From: Georgenia satyanarayanai
GTDB taxonomy: Bacteria; Actinomycetota; Actinomycetes; Actinomycetales; Actinomycetaceae
DNA: 56,216 nt
NCBI RefSeq assembly: GCF_023715365.1
Contig: NZ_JAMBNZ010000018.1
Location: 1-56,216 of the forward strand
Reading direction: 5' to 3'
Shown here piece after piece: positions 56,091 to 56,216 of this stretch (its first letter is position 1; the number at the start of each line of letters is the position of its first letter). The notes beneath the pieces are model-generated. The model was given only the letters and a program-made list of their open reading frames with translations, was not told where the DNA came from and did not search any database. A program made the position numbers and the translations under genes.

Positions 56091-56216
56091 TAGCCCGGAT
56101 CTTTCATGAGGCGGCCGTGGTCGGTGGGAGCTGCGTGAAGCGCCGGCCTGAGGTCGATTCTGTCAGTTGGGTGTGACAGTGGCCCGGGTCTCGCCTCGGG
56201 TGGGCGCCGGTTCCGG

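Overview
The window is chromosomal DNA from a very GC-rich actinobacterium. The evidence is almost exclusive G/C in third codon positions, a WhiB1 regulator followed closely by a PdtaS-type kinase, a LigA of about 800 residues, HspR- and HrcA-type heat-shock operators, and many start codons placed 6-8 bases after a TANNNT box (leaderless genes). A Micrococcales member (Georgenia/Cellulomonas-like) is plausible, but the genus is not proven by anything here.

Layout. (1) 1-589: 5' end of a 16S rRNA gene, its leader and a strong promoter, reading left. (2) 681-2168: malic enzyme. (3) 2374-11645: a DoxX-type membrane protein, then a tightly packed run of small accessory genes, tatB-tatA-tatC, dmsA-dmsB-dmsC and two tandem TorD-family chaperones. 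It reads as a self-contained DMSO/S-oxide respiration locus that carries its own Tat exporter. (4) 11726-15050: gatCAB for Asn/Gln-tRNA amidation, reading left. (5) 15124-17961: a phospholipase D/cardiolipin-synthase-like enzyme and an AspT-type transporter. (6) 18098-24131, reading left: a HEAT-repeat protein with a MerR-HEAT regulator behind a textbook MerR operator, then ligA, a GNAT acetyltransferase and a MupG-like enzyme. (7) 24274-30708: an SRAP protein, a NarL/DesK-type two-component system and a MacB-type ABC exporter. (8) 30869-36161: a SPOR-NAGPA exported protein, whiB1, DedA, pdtaS and DUF2505. (9) 36211-40897 and 45654-49701: two separate MoxR-DUF58 operons, the first ending in a membrane transglutaminase and the second starting with DUF4129. 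(10) 41242-44372: OsmC, an EcsC-like membrane protein, hsp20 under both HAIR and CIRCE operators, thyA and folA. (11) 50108-52410: an RsbQ-RsbP-like energy-stress pair.

At 52474-52510 lies a 37-base 3' piece of what looks like an initiator tRNA gene. To its right the character changes: visibly lower GC, a MazEF-type toxin-antitoxin pair, small membrane proteins and a gene interrupted by a single stop codon. I read this as the edge of an integrated element that continues beyond the window.

The window also holds decaying genes (a DUF2087 protein, an ABC ATPase fused to an unknown C terminus, an ABC-F ATPase). It carries a family of intergenic hairpins built on GCCGACAGCCGGATTCCTC, expanded at 40969-41178 into a 32-34 bp tandem array. 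The most system-like candidates are the Tat-DMSO locus with its uncharacterised Fe-S/zinc-ribbon and DUF6457 partners, and the MerR-HEAT/HEAT module.
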